From the NCBI RefSeq assembly GCF_029338235.1, contig NZ_CP119785.1:1302001-1366000 (forward strand): DNA of 64,000 nt, given 5' to 3'. Made by a program: the position numbers and the translations under genes. This document shows, in pieces, positions 63,657 to 64,000 of this stretch (position 1 is its first letter; every line of letters starts with the position of its first letter). The notes under the pieces were generated by a model that was not told where the DNA came from, searched no databases, and saw only the letters and a program-made list of their open reading frames with translations. Origin of the DNA: Haloarcula rara (GTDB lineage Archaea > Halobacteriota > Halobacteria > Halobacteriales > Haloarculaceae).

Positions 63657-64000
63657 ATGGGAATCGACAACCCGACACCGACCCAGCAGTACGTCCTCGA
63701 CCTGCTGGACTCCGAGCCGGGGCTGTCGAACGCCGACATCGCCGAGGAGACGGGAACACACACCGCCGTAGTCCGGGACCTCCGGAAGGCAAAACGGGCG
63801 GCCGCGGAAAGCGACGACGACGATGAGAGCCCGGGCACGCTCTCGTCGCGGACGCGAGTGCTCGACGACCTCTCGGGAACGCAGGCGGCCGTACTCCAGC
63901 GGTTGGCGAACGACCCCGACCGGTCGAACGCAGAACTGGCCGAGGCAGTGGGGACCCACACCGCGCTGGTCCGTGACCTGCGCAGCGACGTGCAGGCGGA
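63657..64000 (+). CDS. HTH-domain protein, truncated by the window end
   Basis: 114 codons visible from the ATG at 63657; the gene continues. Two repeats of one winged-helix motif: LSNADIAEETGTHTAVVRDLR and RSNAELAEAVGTHTALVRDLR, each cited in part. The rest is unknown. Divergent from the prepilin peptidase. Confidence 0.7.
   Translation, partial: MGIDNPTPTQQYVLDLLDSEPGLSNADIAEETGTHTAVVRDLRKAKRAAAESDDDDESPGTLSSRTRVLDDLSGTQAAVLQRLANDPDRSNAELAEAVGTHTALVRDLRSDVQA

Overview
The window is high-GC archaeal chromosome from a haloarchaeon (class Halobacteria). The evidence is the acidic proteins, haloarchaea-specific families (HalOD1, DUF5786, DUF5784, DUF7511, DUF7282, amphi-Trp, PspAB), archaeal information-processing genes (RadA, RFC small subunit, Nmd3, S24e, S27ae, the fused Kae1-Bud32, TiaS, transcription factor S), and TATA-like boxes about 25 bases upstream of leaderless or near-leaderless starts. 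The gene complement resembles the Haloarcula group, but the genus cannot be fixed from sequence reading alone.

Layout. 0-15 kb is core and housekeeping: a CPBP protease end, aldo/keto reductase, radA, the PspAB-HalOD1-HtpX group, Nmd3, a frameshifted Taw2-like gene, an XPD-like helicase, cspA and small membrane genes, then a YkgJ-type gene broken by a 77-bp palindromic element. 15-20.7 kb is accessory: an AT-richer stretch full of short hairpins, a DUF5784 gene, AIM24, a thioesterase, and an Mrr-type endonuclease beside tRNA-Thr(GGT) with duplicated tRNA 3' ends. 20.7-34.9 kb holds enoyl-CoA hydratase, DUF3105, DUF460, an RFC small subunit, the S24e-S27ae-Kae1/Bud32 operon, the second 77-bp element, an ITPase, an SDR and a transducer. 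34.9-47.3 kb holds a PIN-like pair, TrkA, a secreted Thr/Glu-rich protein, RNase Z, a Gfo/Idh/MocA oxidoreductase, CetZ, a second aldo/keto reductase, tRNA-Ser(GGA), RidA, threonine ammonia-lyase and a K+ channel with RCK domains. 47.3-64 kb holds HicBA, citrate synthase, a PhoU/TrkA_C protein, an extreme Asp/Ser-repeat pilin, DUF7511 paralogues, TiaS, glutaredoxin, PyrE, a phosphohexomutase, a TFS paralogue, HisI, a prepilin peptidase and a partial HTH gene.

The most unusual signal is in the DNA rather than in any one protein. Several families of short hairpin cassettes recur at scattered sites. Their spacers are nearly identical between copies while the stem sequences differ, and both arms change together so pairing is kept. 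Similar cassettes lie in frame inside kae1-bud32. The two 77-bp elements, each flanked by a 3-bp target duplication, show the same arm-coupled change at their ends. No complete insertion sequence, CRISPR array, rRNA gene or replication origin was seen.
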